NCBI GenBank assembly: GCA_017618515.1
Contig: JAFZUB010000125.1
Location: forward strand, 1-7,777
DNA: 7,777 nucleotides
Reading direction: 5' to 3'
Source of the DNA: Bacteroidaceae bacterium
GTDB taxonomy: Bacteria > Bacteroidota > Bacteroidia > Bacteroidales > Bacteroidaceae
Under the pieces are notes generated by a model. It was not told the origin of the DNA, did not search any database, and was given only the letters and a program-made list of their open reading frames with translations. This document shows, piece by piece, positions 1 to 6,704 of the stretch; within the stretch, counting starts at the first letter, position 1; every line of letters begins with the position of its first letter. A program made the translations under genes and the position numbers.

Positions 1-972
1 ATGGAGGAGCATCTGGTGGAAGGCGCCCTCTACGCAGCCAGCAATGGTGAGGCGCATGTCCACTTCACTGTAAGCCACGAGCACATGGACTTCTTCCGTC
101 AGAAGGTGGCCGAGAAGGCCGACGGCTTTGCGCAGAAGTACGGTGTGAAGTACGACATCACCTTCTCCGAGCAGAAGCCCTCCACCGACACCATCGCCGC
201 CAATCCTGACAACACCCCGTTCCGCGAGGCTGACGGCAGCCTGCTCTTCCGCCCCGGAGGACACGGCGCCCTCATCGAGAACCTCAACGAGATAGATGCC
301 GACATCATATTCATCAAGAATATCGACAATGTGGTGCCCGACCGCCTCAAGCCCGAGACAGTGGAATGGAAACAAGTGATTGCCGGACTGCTGGTAGCCC
401 TGCAGAAGAAGGCTTTCCACTATCTCGAACTGCTCGACAAAGGCGCCAGTGAGGCCGAACTGAAGGAGATTGCCCAGTTTGTGGAGAACGACCTCTGCTG
501 CCAGCCTAAGGGCAACACCGTTGACGCCGATTATCTGCGCAGCAAGCTCAACCGCCCCATGCGCGTGTGCGGCGTGGTGAAGAATGTGGGCGAGCCTGGT
601 GGCGGACCGTTCCTCACCTATAACCCCGACGGCACCGTGAGCCTGCAGATACTGGAGAGTTCACAGATAGACACCAACAACGAAGAGTACATGAAGATGT
701 TCACTCAAGGCACCCACTTCAATCCCGTGGACCTCGTATGCGCAGTGAAGGACTACAAGGGACAGCCCTTCAACCTGCCCGAGTTTGTGGACCGCAACAC
801 CGGCTTCATCTCATCGAAGTCGAAGGGCGGCAAGGAACTCAAGGCACTTGAGCTGCCCGGACTGTGGAACGGAGCGATGAGCGACTGGAACACCATCTTC
901 GTGGAGGTGCCACTGGGTACGTTCAATCCCGTCAAGACAGTAAACGACCTACTGAGGGAACAGCATCAGTAA
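1..972 (+). CDS. DUF4301 family protein, C-terminal part (5' end outside window)
   Basis: This is the last 323 residues of a cytoplasmic protein that I recognise as DUF4301, an uncharacterised Bacteroidetes family. Family members, as I recall, are about 500 residues, so the ATG at base 1 is probably an internal methionine and the true start lies to the left. Visible motifs are QKPSTDT (59-65), RPGGHGALIENLN (84-96), IFIKNIDNVVPDR (103-115), GEPGGGPF (197-204) and TFNPVKTVNDLL (307-318). The glycine-rich loop, the hydrophobic strand ending in N-x-D-N and the late F-x-P-V-K motif resemble the UDP-sugar pyrophosphorylase (UDPGP/UAP) fold. A sugar-nucleotide or nucleotidyltransferase-like role is therefore possible but is my inference. 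No signal peptide or membrane segment is seen. The stop is TAA, and the permease gene begins 30 bases later in the same frame, suggesting co-transcription. Confidence 0.85.
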   Translation: MEEHLVEGALYAASNGEAHVHFTVSHEHMDFFRQKVAEKADGFAQKYGVKYDITFSEQKPSTDTIAANPDNTPFREADGSLLFRPGGHGALIENLNEIDADIIFIKNIDNVVPDRLKPETVEWKQVIAGLLVALQKKAFHYLELLDKGASEAELKEIAQFVENDLCCQPKGNTVDADYLRSKLNRPMRVCGVVKNVGEPGGGPFLTYNPDGTVSLQILESSQIDTNNEEYMKMFTQGTHFNPVDLVCAVKDYKGQPFNLPEFVDRNTGFISSKSKGGKELKALELPGLWNGAMSDWNTIFVEVPLGTFNPVKTVNDLLREQHQ

Positions 973-1002
973 TCGCTTAAACTTCTAATTCATCAGCCCT
1001 CC

Positions 1003-2064
1003 TTGCTCGGAATAAAGAAAATAGACGTTTTCGTGCTCAAGAAATTCTTCCTGCTTTTCTTGGGCTGCTTCTGCATCTGCCTGTTTGTGTTTATGATGCA
1101 GTTTGTGTGGAAGCATATCGACTCGTTGGTGGGCAAGGGATTGGGCATTGATGTGCTGATGGAGTTCTTCTGGTACATGGCTCTGTCGCTGGTGCCCATG
1201 GCGCTGCCTATGGCTGTGCTGCTGACGTCGCTTATCTCGTTCGGCAACATGGGCGAGCAGCTGGAGCTGACGGCCATGAAGGCTGCGGGCATCCCTCTGC
1301 TAAGGATTATGCGTAGCGTGATGGTGAGCTGCGGACTGCTGATGTGCGTGTCGTTCTACTTCCAAAACGACATCAGCCCCAAGGCGCAGATGCAGCTGGC
1401 GCGACTGCTCATCTCGATGAAGGACACGTCGCCTGCGCTGGAGATACCCGAGGGAGTGTTCTACAACGGCATACCGGGCGTCAATATCTACGTGGAGCGC
1501 AAGACAGCAGAGACGGGCATGCTCTACAACGTAATCATCTACAAGATGGATCAGGGCATCGACAACGCACAGATAGTGGTGGCCGACTCCGCCAAGATAG
1601 AGACTACGGCCGAGAAGCAACACCTGAAGTTGACAATCTACAACGGCGAGCAGTTTGAAAACCTGCAGGCCAACGCCTCGGGACTGCTCACCCAGACGCA
1701 GGTGCCCTACGACAGAGAGACATTCCAGATAAAGATACTGCTGATAGACTACAACTCCGACTTCGACCTCATGAACGCGGAGGACCTCAGAGGCATGGCC
1801 GAGACAAAGTCGCTGGCACAACTGGAGGCTGATGCCGACTCCATGACGATGAAGTATGACAGCCTCGGGCGAGTGAACTATGTGGAGATAACCTCGCGCT
1901 ATATGCAGACAGGCTTCATGAACAAGCAAGACTCTGCGGCAGCCAAGACATTGGCGCAGAAGCTCGACCTTGACTCACTACTGGAAGGCAGTTCCCAGAA
2001 CAGAGTAGAGATGCTGCGCAAGGCCTGCAGTACAGTGGACAATATCAACACCGAGCTGGAGTGA
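1003..2064 (+). CDS. LptF/LptG family LPS-export permease, N-terminal fragment (interrupted gene)
   Basis: LptF/LptG permeases pair with the ATPase LptB in the inner membrane, extract lipopolysaccharide and pass it to the periplasmic bridge. This 353-residue piece has the first half of that architecture: helices at about 15-34, 54-77 and 102-121, then a periplasmic beta-jellyroll region from about 125 onward. Conserved family stretches are GNMGEQLELTAMKAAGIPLL (81-100) and NDISPKAQ (122-129). The start is TTG at 1003: it gives the usual MLxIKK-type N-terminus, the frame upstream has only TAA at 970, and the next ATG (1093) would lose the first helix. Translation ends at an in-frame TGA (2062-2064), codon 354, just before the second set of helices. 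The frame stays open on the far side to 2505. Alone this fragment lacks helices 4-6 and would not be a normal transporter. I cannot tell LptF from LptG with certainty, so no symbol is given. Confidence 0.85.
   Translation: MLGIKKIDVFVLKKFFLLFLGCFCICLFVFMMQFVWKHIDSLVGKGLGIDVLMEFFWYMALSLVPMALPMAVLLTSLISFGNMGEQLELTAMKAAGIPLLRIMRSVMVSCGLLMCVSFYFQNDISPKAQMQLARLLISMKDTSPALEIPEGVFYNGIPGVNIYVERKTAETGMLYNVIIYKMDQGIDNAQIVVADSAKIETTAEKQHLKLTIYNGEQFENLQANASGLLTQTQVPYDRETFQIKILLIDYNSDFDLMNAEDLRGMAETKSLAQLEADADSMTMKYDSLGRVNYVEITSRYMQTGFMNKQDSAAAKTLAQKLDLDSLLEGSSQNRVEMLRKACSTVDNINTELE
2062..2064 (+). other. In-frame TGA interrupting the LptF/LptG permease gene
   Basis: Codons on both sides are in one frame: the reading before it is NINTELE and the reading after it is RSPVSQDGYRMVRKHQIKWH, which continues smoothly into the conserved second half. 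Without this codon the gene would be one 500-residue protein spanning 1003-2505, a normal length for the family. No insertion, deletion or frameshift is needed, so a single point change (nonsense mutation or sequence error) is the simplest explanation. The next base is C, the leakiest context for TGA in Escherichia coli, so partial readthrough is conceivable. A general reassignment of TGA is unlikely, because the other genes have no internal TGA and use TGG for tryptophan. Confidence 0.85.
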
Positions 2065-2094
2065 CGCTCGCCCGTCAGCCAAGACGGCTACCGC

Positions 2095-2505
2095 ATGGTG
2101 CGCAAGCATCAAATCAAATGGCACGAGAAATTCACCAACGCATTGGCGTGTCTATTCTTCTTCTTTATCGGTGCACCGTTGGGTGCCATAATACGCAAGG
2201 GCGGCCTCGGCATATCGACCATCGTGTCGGTGCTGATATTCATAATATATTATATAATAGGTATATCAGGCATGAAGATGGCACGCGACGGGGCGTGGGA
2301 CATCACCTACGGCATGTGGATAAGCACTGTGGTGATGACGCCGCTGGGCATCTTCCTCACCTACAAGGCCAACCGCGACTCGATAGAGTTTAACTTCGAC
2401 AACCTGTGGCAACGCTTCACCGCCTTTAAGGCCAAATGCAAATACCTGCCTGGCGAGACACGGATGCAGAGGATAAAGAGAATCTTTAAGGAGATATTTA
2501 ATTGA
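2095..2505 (+). CDS. LptF/LptG family permease, C-terminal fragment
   Basis: This is the second half of the same permease, in the same frame as the N-terminal piece. The first ATG after the interrupting TGA is 2095, giving 136 residues; in the intact gene these would be simply codons 365-500. It carries helices at about 14-33, 39-58 and 70-91 and the conserved family signature IGAPLGAIIRKGGLG (25-39), which follows the fourth helix in LptF and LptG proteins. MKMARDG (60-66) is also typical of Bacteroidales members. The tail (about 95-136) is basic and cytoplasmic. The upstream bases show no ribosome-binding motif, so independent translation would rely on reinitiation 30 bases after the TGA, or on readthrough. 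It ends in TGA at 2503-2505, 13 bases before ribBA. Its intact coding quality argues that the disruption is recent or not real. Confidence 0.8.
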   Translation: MVRKHQIKWHEKFTNALACLFFFFIGAPLGAIIRKGGLGISTIVSVLIFIIYYIIGISGMKMARDGAWDITYGMWISTVVMTPLGIFLTYKANRDSIEFNFDNLWQRFTAFKAKCKYLPGETRMQRIKRIFKEIFN

Positions 2506-2518
2506 CTATTGATATAAG

Positions 2519-3742
2519 ATGAATACTGACAATAAATTTGACTCTGTGCTCAGCAGCATAGAAGAGGCTGTGGAGGACATCCGCGAGGGTAAGTTTGTGA
2601 TTGTGGTAGATGATGAGGACCGCGAGAATGAGGGCGACTTCATCACTGCAGCCGAACTAATCACCCCCGAAAAGGTGAACTTCATGCTCCACTACGGACG
2701 CGGCGTGCTCTGTGCCCCCATCACTCTGGAGAGATGCCGCGAGCTGAAACTGCCCCACCAGGTGGAAGACAACACCTCGATGCTTGGCACACCCTTCACA
2801 GTGACCGTTGACAAGCTCGACGGATGCACCACAGGAGTGAGTGCCGCCGACCGCGCTGCCACCATCAGGGCTCTTGCTGACCCCGCATCGGTGCCCGAGA
2901 CATTTGGACGACCAGGACATATAAATCCTCTCTACGCCCAGAACAAGGGTGTGCTGCGTCGCGCCGGACATACGGAGGCTGCCGTGGACCTCGCACGCAT
3001 GGCAGGACTGCAGCCAGCTGCCGCACTCATCGAGATAATGAATGAGGACGGCACTATGGCACGCATGCCACAGCTCGTGGAGGTGGCCAAGGAGCACAAC
3101 CTCAAGATAATCTCCATACGCGACCTCATAGCCTATCGCCTCAAGGAGGAGACCATTGTGGAGAAAGGCGAACGCGTGGATCTGCCCACGCAGTATGGCC
3201 ATTTCCACCTCATACCCTTCCGTCAGAAGAGCAACGGACTGGAGCATATAGCACTCATCAAGGGCGAGTGGCAAGAGGACGAGCCCATACTGGTGCGAGT
3301 GCACTCGTCATGCATGACAGGCGATATCTTTGGCAGCAAGCGCTGCGACTGTGGTGAGCAGCTGCACCGTGCCATGCAGATGATAGATCAGGCTGGCAAG
3401 GGCGTGGTGCTCTACCTCAACCAAGAGGGGCGCGGCATCGGCCTCATGGCCAAGATAGCTGCCTACAAGCTACAGGAGCAAGGCCTCGACACCGTGGATG
3501 CCAATATCCACCTCGGCTACGGAGCCGACGAGCGTGACTACGGCGTGGGAGCCCAGATACTGCGCGAGATTGGCGTGAGGAAGATGCGGCTCATCACCAA
3601 CAACCCCACCAAGCGCGCTGGCCTCGACGGATTCGGCCTCGAGATTGTGGAGAACATTCCTATAGAGATAACACCCAACGAATATAACGCCAACTATCTG
3701 TGCACCAAGGCTCATCGCATGGGGCATGAGTTGCATCTTTAA
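2519..3742 (+). CDS. ribBA: Bifunctional 3,4-dihydroxy-2-butanone-4-phosphate synthase / GTP cyclohydrolase II
   Basis: This 407-residue fusion catalyses the two entry steps of riboflavin synthesis in the cytoplasm. The N-terminal RibB domain (about 9-207) makes dihydroxybutanone phosphate from ribulose 5-phosphate. The C-terminal RibA domain (about 213-404) opens GTP to the diaminopyrimidine. RibB shows the acidic substrate/metal loop [10 protein letters not shown] (31-40) and [17 protein letters not shown] (147-163). RibA shows the zinc ligands C265, C276 and C278 in [17 protein letters not shown], the GTP-binding NQEGRGIGL (301-309), the catalytic pair D337 and R339 in ADERDYG (matching D126 and R128 of the E. 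coli enzyme), and NNPTKRAGL (361-369). Both active sites look complete and the length is normal. The ATG at 2519 gives a full RibB N-terminus. It lies 13 bases after the permease gene with no room for an FMN riboswitch, so it is probably transcribed from upstream. Confidence 0.97.
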   Translation: MNTDNKFDSVLSSIEEAVEDIREGKFVIVVDDEDRENEGDFITAAELITPEKVNFMLHYGRGVLCAPITLERCRELKLPHQVEDNTSMLGTPFTVTVDKLDGCTTGVSAADRAATIRALADPASVPETFGRPGHINPLYAQNKGVLRRAGHTEAAVDLARMAGLQPAAALIEIMNEDGTMARMPQLVEVAKEHNLKIISIRDLIAYRLKEETIVEKGERVDLPTQYGHFHLIPFRQKSNGLEHIALIKGEWQEDEPILVRVHSSCMTGDIFGSKRCDCGEQLHRAMQMIDQAGKGVVLYLNQEGRGIGLMAKIAAYKLQEQGLDTVDANIHLGYGADERDYGVGAQILREIGVRKMRLITNNPTKRAGLDGFGLEIVENIPIEITPNEYNANYLCTKAHRMGHELHL

Positions 3743-3766
3743 AGAGTTCCAAAGTTCGAAAGTTAA
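3743..3766 (+). repeat. Three tandem imperfect 8-base units between ribBA and the aminotransferase gene
   Basis: Directly after the ribBA stop come AGAGTTCC (3743-3750), AAAGTTCG (3751-3758) and AAAGTTAA (3759-3766), sharing the core ARAGTT. The rest of the gap to the ATG at 3784 is A/T-rich, as usual upstream of Bacteroidales starts. No TAnnTTTG box and no hairpin terminator is visible here. The short copy number makes function uncertain; simple slippage is the default explanation. Confidence 0.5.
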
Positions 3767-3783
3767 AAAATAAAGAATTAGAT

Positions 3784-4989
3784 ATGAATACCCTTTCTGC
3801 AAGACTAAACAGATTAGAGCCATCGGCCACACTGGCCATGTCCCAAAAGAGCGCTGAGCTCAAAGCCCAGGGCATCGACATCATCAACCTGTCAGTCGGC
3901 GAGCCCGACTTCAACACCCCCGACGCCATCAAGGCTGCGGCCCACAAAGCCATCGACGACAACTACTCGCGCTACTCACCAGTACCCGGCTACCCCGTGC
4001 TGCGCCAAGCCATAGTAGATAAGCTGAAACGAGAGAACGGCCTCGACTACACGCCCGGCCAGATACTATGCTCCAACGGTGCCAAGCAGAGCGTGTGCAA
4101 CGTCATCATGGCCATCGTAGGCGAAGGGGACGAGGTCATCATTCCTGCCCCCTATTGGGTGAGCTATACCCAGATGGTAAAGCTCGCTGACGGCACGCCC
4201 GTGATAGTGCCAGCAGGCATCGACCAGCACTTCAAGATAACGCCCGCACAGCTTGAGGCCGCCATCACACCCAAGACACGCGCCTTCATCCTCTGCTCAC
4301 CGTCCAACCCCACAGGAGCCGTTTATAGCAAGGCAGAGCTGGAAGCTCTCGCCGAGGTGTTTAAGAAGCATCCCGACATCATAATCCTGTCCGACGAGAT
4401 ATACGAGCATATCAACTATGTAGGCGCTCACGCCAGCATAGCCCAGGTGGAAGGAATGAAAGACCGCACTGTCATCATCAATGGTGTCAGCAAGGCCTAT
4501 GCCATGACTGGCTGGCGCATCGGCTTCATTGCAGCACCCGAGTGGATAGTCAAGGCCTGCAACAAACTGCAGGGACAGTACACCTCCGGCCCCTGCTCAG
4601 TGAGCCAGATAGCCGCAGCCGCAGCTTTCAGTGGCGACCAGCAGTGCGTGGAGGACATGCGCCTCGCCTTTGAGCGTCGCAAGAAACTCATCGTGCAGCT
4701 CTGCCGCGAGACACCGGGCTTTGAAGTCAGCGAGCCTGACGGAGCATTCTATGTGTTCCCCAAGGTGAGCAGCTACTACGGCAAGAAAGCAATGGTCAAT
4801 GGCCAAGAGTCAATAATCAAGGACAACATGGACCTCGCCATGTATCTGCTCAACGTGGGACATGTGGCCACTGTGGGCGGACAGGCCTTTGGCGACCCCG
4901 ACTGCATACGCATGAGCTACGCTACCAGCGACGACAACATAGTAGAAGCTATGCGACGCATAGGCGAAGCTCTCGCGCTGCTCAAATAG
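3784..4989 (+). CDS. Pyridoxal-phosphate aminotransferase, class I, aspartate aminotransferase type
   Basis: This 401-residue cytoplasmic enzyme transfers amino groups between an amino acid and a 2-oxo acid, most likely aspartate and 2-oxoglutarate, linking the TCA cycle to amino acid synthesis. It shows the fold type I landmarks in order: the N-terminal SVGEPDFNTP (37-46), the cofactor-stacking aromatic W125 in PAPYWVSY, SPSNPTG (172-178) with the cofactor-contacting N175, SDEIYEH (203-209), the Schiff-base lysine K237 in NGVSKAYAMTGWRIGF with R245 for the phosphate, and R377 in IRMSYA for the substrate carboxylate. The length is normal for the AspB/subgroup 1-gamma enzymes. The subgroup overlaps in sequence with prephenate, glutamate-type and other aminotransferases, so substrate choice is family-level inference. 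The start ATG lies in an A/T-rich context 41 bases after ribBA, probably in the same unit. Confidence 0.93.
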   Translation: MNTLSARLNRLEPSATLAMSQKSAELKAQGIDIINLSVGEPDFNTPDAIKAAAHKAIDDNYSRYSPVPGYPVLRQAIVDKLKRENGLDYTPGQILCSNGAKQSVCNVIMAIVGEGDEVIIPAPYWVSYTQMVKLADGTPVIVPAGIDQHFKITPAQLEAAITPKTRAFILCSPSNPTGAVYSKAELEALAEVFKKHPDIIILSDEIYEHINYVGAHASIAQVEGMKDRTVIINGVSKAYAMTGWRIGFIAAPEWIVKACNKLQGQYTSGPCSVSQIAAAAAFSGDQQCVEDMRLAFERRKKLIVQLCRETPGFEVSEPDGAFYVFPKVSSYYGKKAMVNGQESIIKDNMDLAMYLLNVGHVATVGGQAFGDPDCIRMSYATSDDNIVEAMRRIGEALALLK

Positions 4990-5017
4990 AACAAAAAACA
5001 TTATTGAGATTTGAATA

Positions 5018-5049
5018 TTTGGTAGTGTGCAGACAATTCACTACCTTTG
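5018..5049 (+). promoter_or_regulatory. Bacteroidales-type housekeeping promoter upstream of the DUF6057 gene
   Basis: TTTG at 5018-5021 and TACCTTTG at 5042-5049 match the Bacteroides -33 (TTTG) and -7 (TAnnTTTG) consensus elements, separated by 20 bases, close to the usual spacing. It sits in the 67-base gap after the aminotransferase gene. The -7 box ends 7 bases before the ATG at 5057, so transcription should begin at or just before the start codon. This also argues against the GTG at 5027 as the gene start, since that codon lies inside the promoter. No hairpin terminator for the upstream unit is seen, so readthrough from upstream could also occur. Confidence 0.75.
5021..5045. promoter_or_regulatory. 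Perfect 7-base inverted repeat inside the promoter (possible operator)
   Basis: GGTAGTG (5021-5027) and CACTACC (5039-5045) are exact reverse complements separated by 11 bases. The centre-to-centre distance of 18 bases is somewhat under two helical turns, a spacing a dimeric regulator could use. The arms overlap the end of the -33 box and the beginning of the -7 box, so anything bound here would block RNA polymerase. No regulator gene is in the window, so an operator role is inference; the repeat itself is directly visible. Confidence 0.45.
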
Positions 5050-5056
5050 CTCCAAT

Positions 5057-6691
5057 ATGAAAACAAAACAAAAGAAAAACACTGCCCAGCGTCCCAACGC
5101 GAAAGCAGTGAAAAGCCCAGCCACAAAACAGAAAGCCAAGCGCAACGGCATATTGGCATTCCTCGGCAAGCACCTATGGCTCACGATGCTCGTGATGCTA
5201 TGGGCGTTCCTATTCTTCTTCTATGGCGACACTCTGCAAGTGGCGCAACAGAGGAGTTTCCTCGTGTTTGACTCTACAGCCATGAACTACTGGCTATGTC
5301 AACCGCTAGGATGGTTTTACGTAACAGGGCGCTTCCTGCTGCTCAGTTGCGTATGGCCCATAATAGGCTCTCTGCTTATCGCCGCTATGCTGACTTTGTC
5401 AGCGCGGTGGCTCGATAAGGCTCTGAGACTGAAAGGATGGTGGAAAGCCCTCATCGTTGCTCTGCCTTTCGCATACTTCGGCTATTATTTCTATCAGGGG
5501 CTTAACCTCTTCTATCTCCGCGAGCCCAGCTACATCATGAATATCCCGCTTGTTGCTATGGTGATATGCGGAATAATAGCCCTCGTAGCAAAGATGAGAA
5601 GTCGGAAGAGTCAGAAGGTCGAGAGTCAAGAGCCAAGTGTTGAGGGTCAAAAGCCAAACTGCAAGCCACAGCTATTGACTATTGCCGCATTGTGGATTGT
5701 ATGCGCCGTCGTAGCAATGACCTATGCGCAGAACGACAGGTTGACATGCGCCATGGAGTGCAAGATGATGCAGCAAGACTGGGATGGCATGGTTGAACTG
5801 TCAAAGAAGGCCTCCCACCCCACCCGTACCGTGGCAGCGTATCATGCGCTGGCTCTCAACCAAAACGGACAAGCAGCAACAGAGCTCTTCAATCTACGCT
5901 ATCAGTACCCTAATGCCCACCTCTCAAGGAAAAACGGCAGCTTTGACGGTGGCATGGACTACTTCGTCATCGACTGCAACTTCTACGCAGGCCTCACACG
6001 TAGTGCCTACCACGAAGCAATGGAGCAAAACGTGCTCGAAGGTCCCACCATCCATCGTATCAAGAGAATGGTGCAGTGCGCTGTGATTGACCAGGAGAAT
6101 GCATTGGCAGAGAAGTATCTCGCCATACTGAAGAAAGCTCCGTTTGAGGGTGACTTCGTAGAGAAATATTCAGCCATGCTCCGCGACTACAACCTAGTAC
6201 TCCAAGATGGCGAACTGGCTTCAGTGATAGAGTTGCAACCCGTGCACGACTCTTTCGAGCAGGTATACAGAGAGCCTATGTTCCTGGGCTATAACCTCGC
6301 GCTGACCGAAGCCAAGACAGTGCGCGGCCTTCACAACTCGCTCTACGCCTGCCTCTACACCAAAGACATGCTCGCTTTCGGCAGTCGCATACTCACTATG
6401 ATTGAGAGCGGCATGCCTCTGCCCAAGATATACGAGGAGGCCATAGTGGTGCAGAACATCAAGAATCTGGCAATACTCAAGCAAATCAACCTGTCGCCCT
6501 ATACCCTGCAGGAGTTTAAGGACTTCATGAGCGAGGCTTTCACACAAAAACAAAGGGATATAGAGGTCAAGAAGAAAGCCAAAATGTATGACAAATATCG
6601 CGGCACCTACGAATACTACTACTATCTGCAAAACATACCTGACGAAAACTACACTCTGCCCGAAGACGAAAAGAAGGAAGGAGTCAATTAA
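5057..6691 (+). CDS. DUF6057 family membrane protein with helical-repeat C-terminal domain
   Basis: I recognise this as the DUF6057 family of Bacteroidetes, whose function is unknown. The 544-residue protein begins with a very basic, lysine-rich cytoplasmic tail (1-30), followed by hydrophobic segments at about 36-55, 93-114, 131-147, 162-179 and 205-222. From about 235 onward it is soluble and looks like TPR-type helical repeats (for example DWDGMVELSK, then HALALNQNGQAATELFNL, then AIDQENALAEKYLAIL-like pairs), probably a protein-binding surface. A charged linker between the last two membrane segments (181-203) contains the tandem heptad VESQEPS, VEGQKPN. I chose ATG 5057 over GTG 5027 because 5027 falls within the promoter and the peptide it would add is not typical. 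It has its own promoter and is followed 13 bases later by a lipoprotein gene, so the two probably work together at the envelope. Confidence 0.82.
   Translation: MKTKQKKNTAQRPNAKAVKSPATKQKAKRNGILAFLGKHLWLTMLVMLWAFLFFFYGDTLQVAQQRSFLVFDSTAMNYWLCQPLGWFYVTGRFLLLSCVWPIIGSLLIAAMLTLSARWLDKALRLKGWWKALIVALPFAYFGYYFYQGLNLFYLREPSYIMNIPLVAMVICGIIALVAKMRSRKSQKVESQEPSVEGQKPNCKPQLLTIAALWIVCAVVAMTYAQNDRLTCAMECKMMQQDWDGMVELSKKASHPTRTVAAYHALALNQNGQAATELFNLRYQYPNAHLSRKNGSFDGGMDYFVIDCNFYAGLTRSAYHEAMEQNVLEGPTIHRIKRMVQCAVIDQENALAEKYLAILKKAPFEGDFVEKYSAMLRDYNLVLQDGELASVIELQPVHDSFEQVYREPMFLGYNLALTEAKTVRGLHNSLYACLYTKDMLAFGSRILTMIESGMPLPKIYEEAIVVQNIKNLAILKQINLSPYTLQEFKDFMSEAFTQKQRDIEVKKKAKMYDKYRGTYEYYYYLQNIPDENYTLPEDEKKEGVN
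5617..5658 (+). repeat. Six imperfect 7-base tandem units inside the DUF6057 gene
   Basis: The stretch divides into six consecutive heptamers close to RGYCRAR, for example AGTCAAG at 5624-5630, AGCCAAG at 5631-5637, GGTCAAA at 5645-5651 and AGCCAAA at 5652-5658; the unit at 5638-5644 (TGTTGAG) deviates most. Three heptamers make 21 bases, so the protein repeats in step: VESQEPS then VEGQKPN (residues 188-201). The two 21-base copies, 5618-5638 and 5639-5659, agree at 16 of 21 positions. It lies in a soluble loop between membrane segments where length change is tolerated. Confidence 0.7.
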
Positions 6692-6704
6692 TTATCAGTT
6701 CTCT

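Noticed and set aside
1300..1929. Long antisense frame of 209 codons opposite the permease.
   Set aside because: Composition (histidine, valine, leucine-rich) is that of a mirrored coding strand; the + strand gene explains the region.
2062..2094. Possible selenocysteine insertion: TGA followed by a small hairpin (CCGTC 2072-2076 with GACGG 2083-2087, loop of 6).
   Set aside because: The stem is only 5 pairs, the loop lacks the usual G/U features, an alternative overlapping 4-pair stem exists, and no LptF/LptG selenoprotein is known to me.
2248..2259. Perfect 12-base palindrome TATTATATAATA in an A/T-rich patch.
   Set aside because: It encodes the Ile/Tyr run of a membrane helix with ATA and TAT codons, which create such palindromes by chance.
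2061..2393. 110-codon frame starting at the GTG that overlaps the TGA of the permease fragment.
   Set aside because: Its product is arginine- and histidine-rich with no family resemblance, while the frame of the permease's second half over the same bases is strongly conserved.
1003..2505. General TGA-to-sense code change in this organism.
   Set aside because: The roughly 1,600 codons of the other genes contain no internal TGA and use TGG for tryptophan, which would be very unlikely under reassignment.
2506..2518. FMN riboswitch upstream of ribBA.
   Set aside because: Only 13 bases separate the genes and the upstream bases are coding; there is no space for the conserved structure.
2657..3304. 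Antisense frame of 215 codons opposite ribBA.
   Set aside because: Shadow of a gene with every catalytic residue in place.
4990..5017. Terminator after the aminotransferase gene.
   Set aside because: No inverted repeat followed by a T run can be found in these bases.
5027..5056. GTG at 5027 as an extended start of the DUF6057 gene.
   Set aside because: It lies between the two promoter boxes, upstream of any expected transcript start, and adds a peptide unlike the lysine-rich start at 5057.
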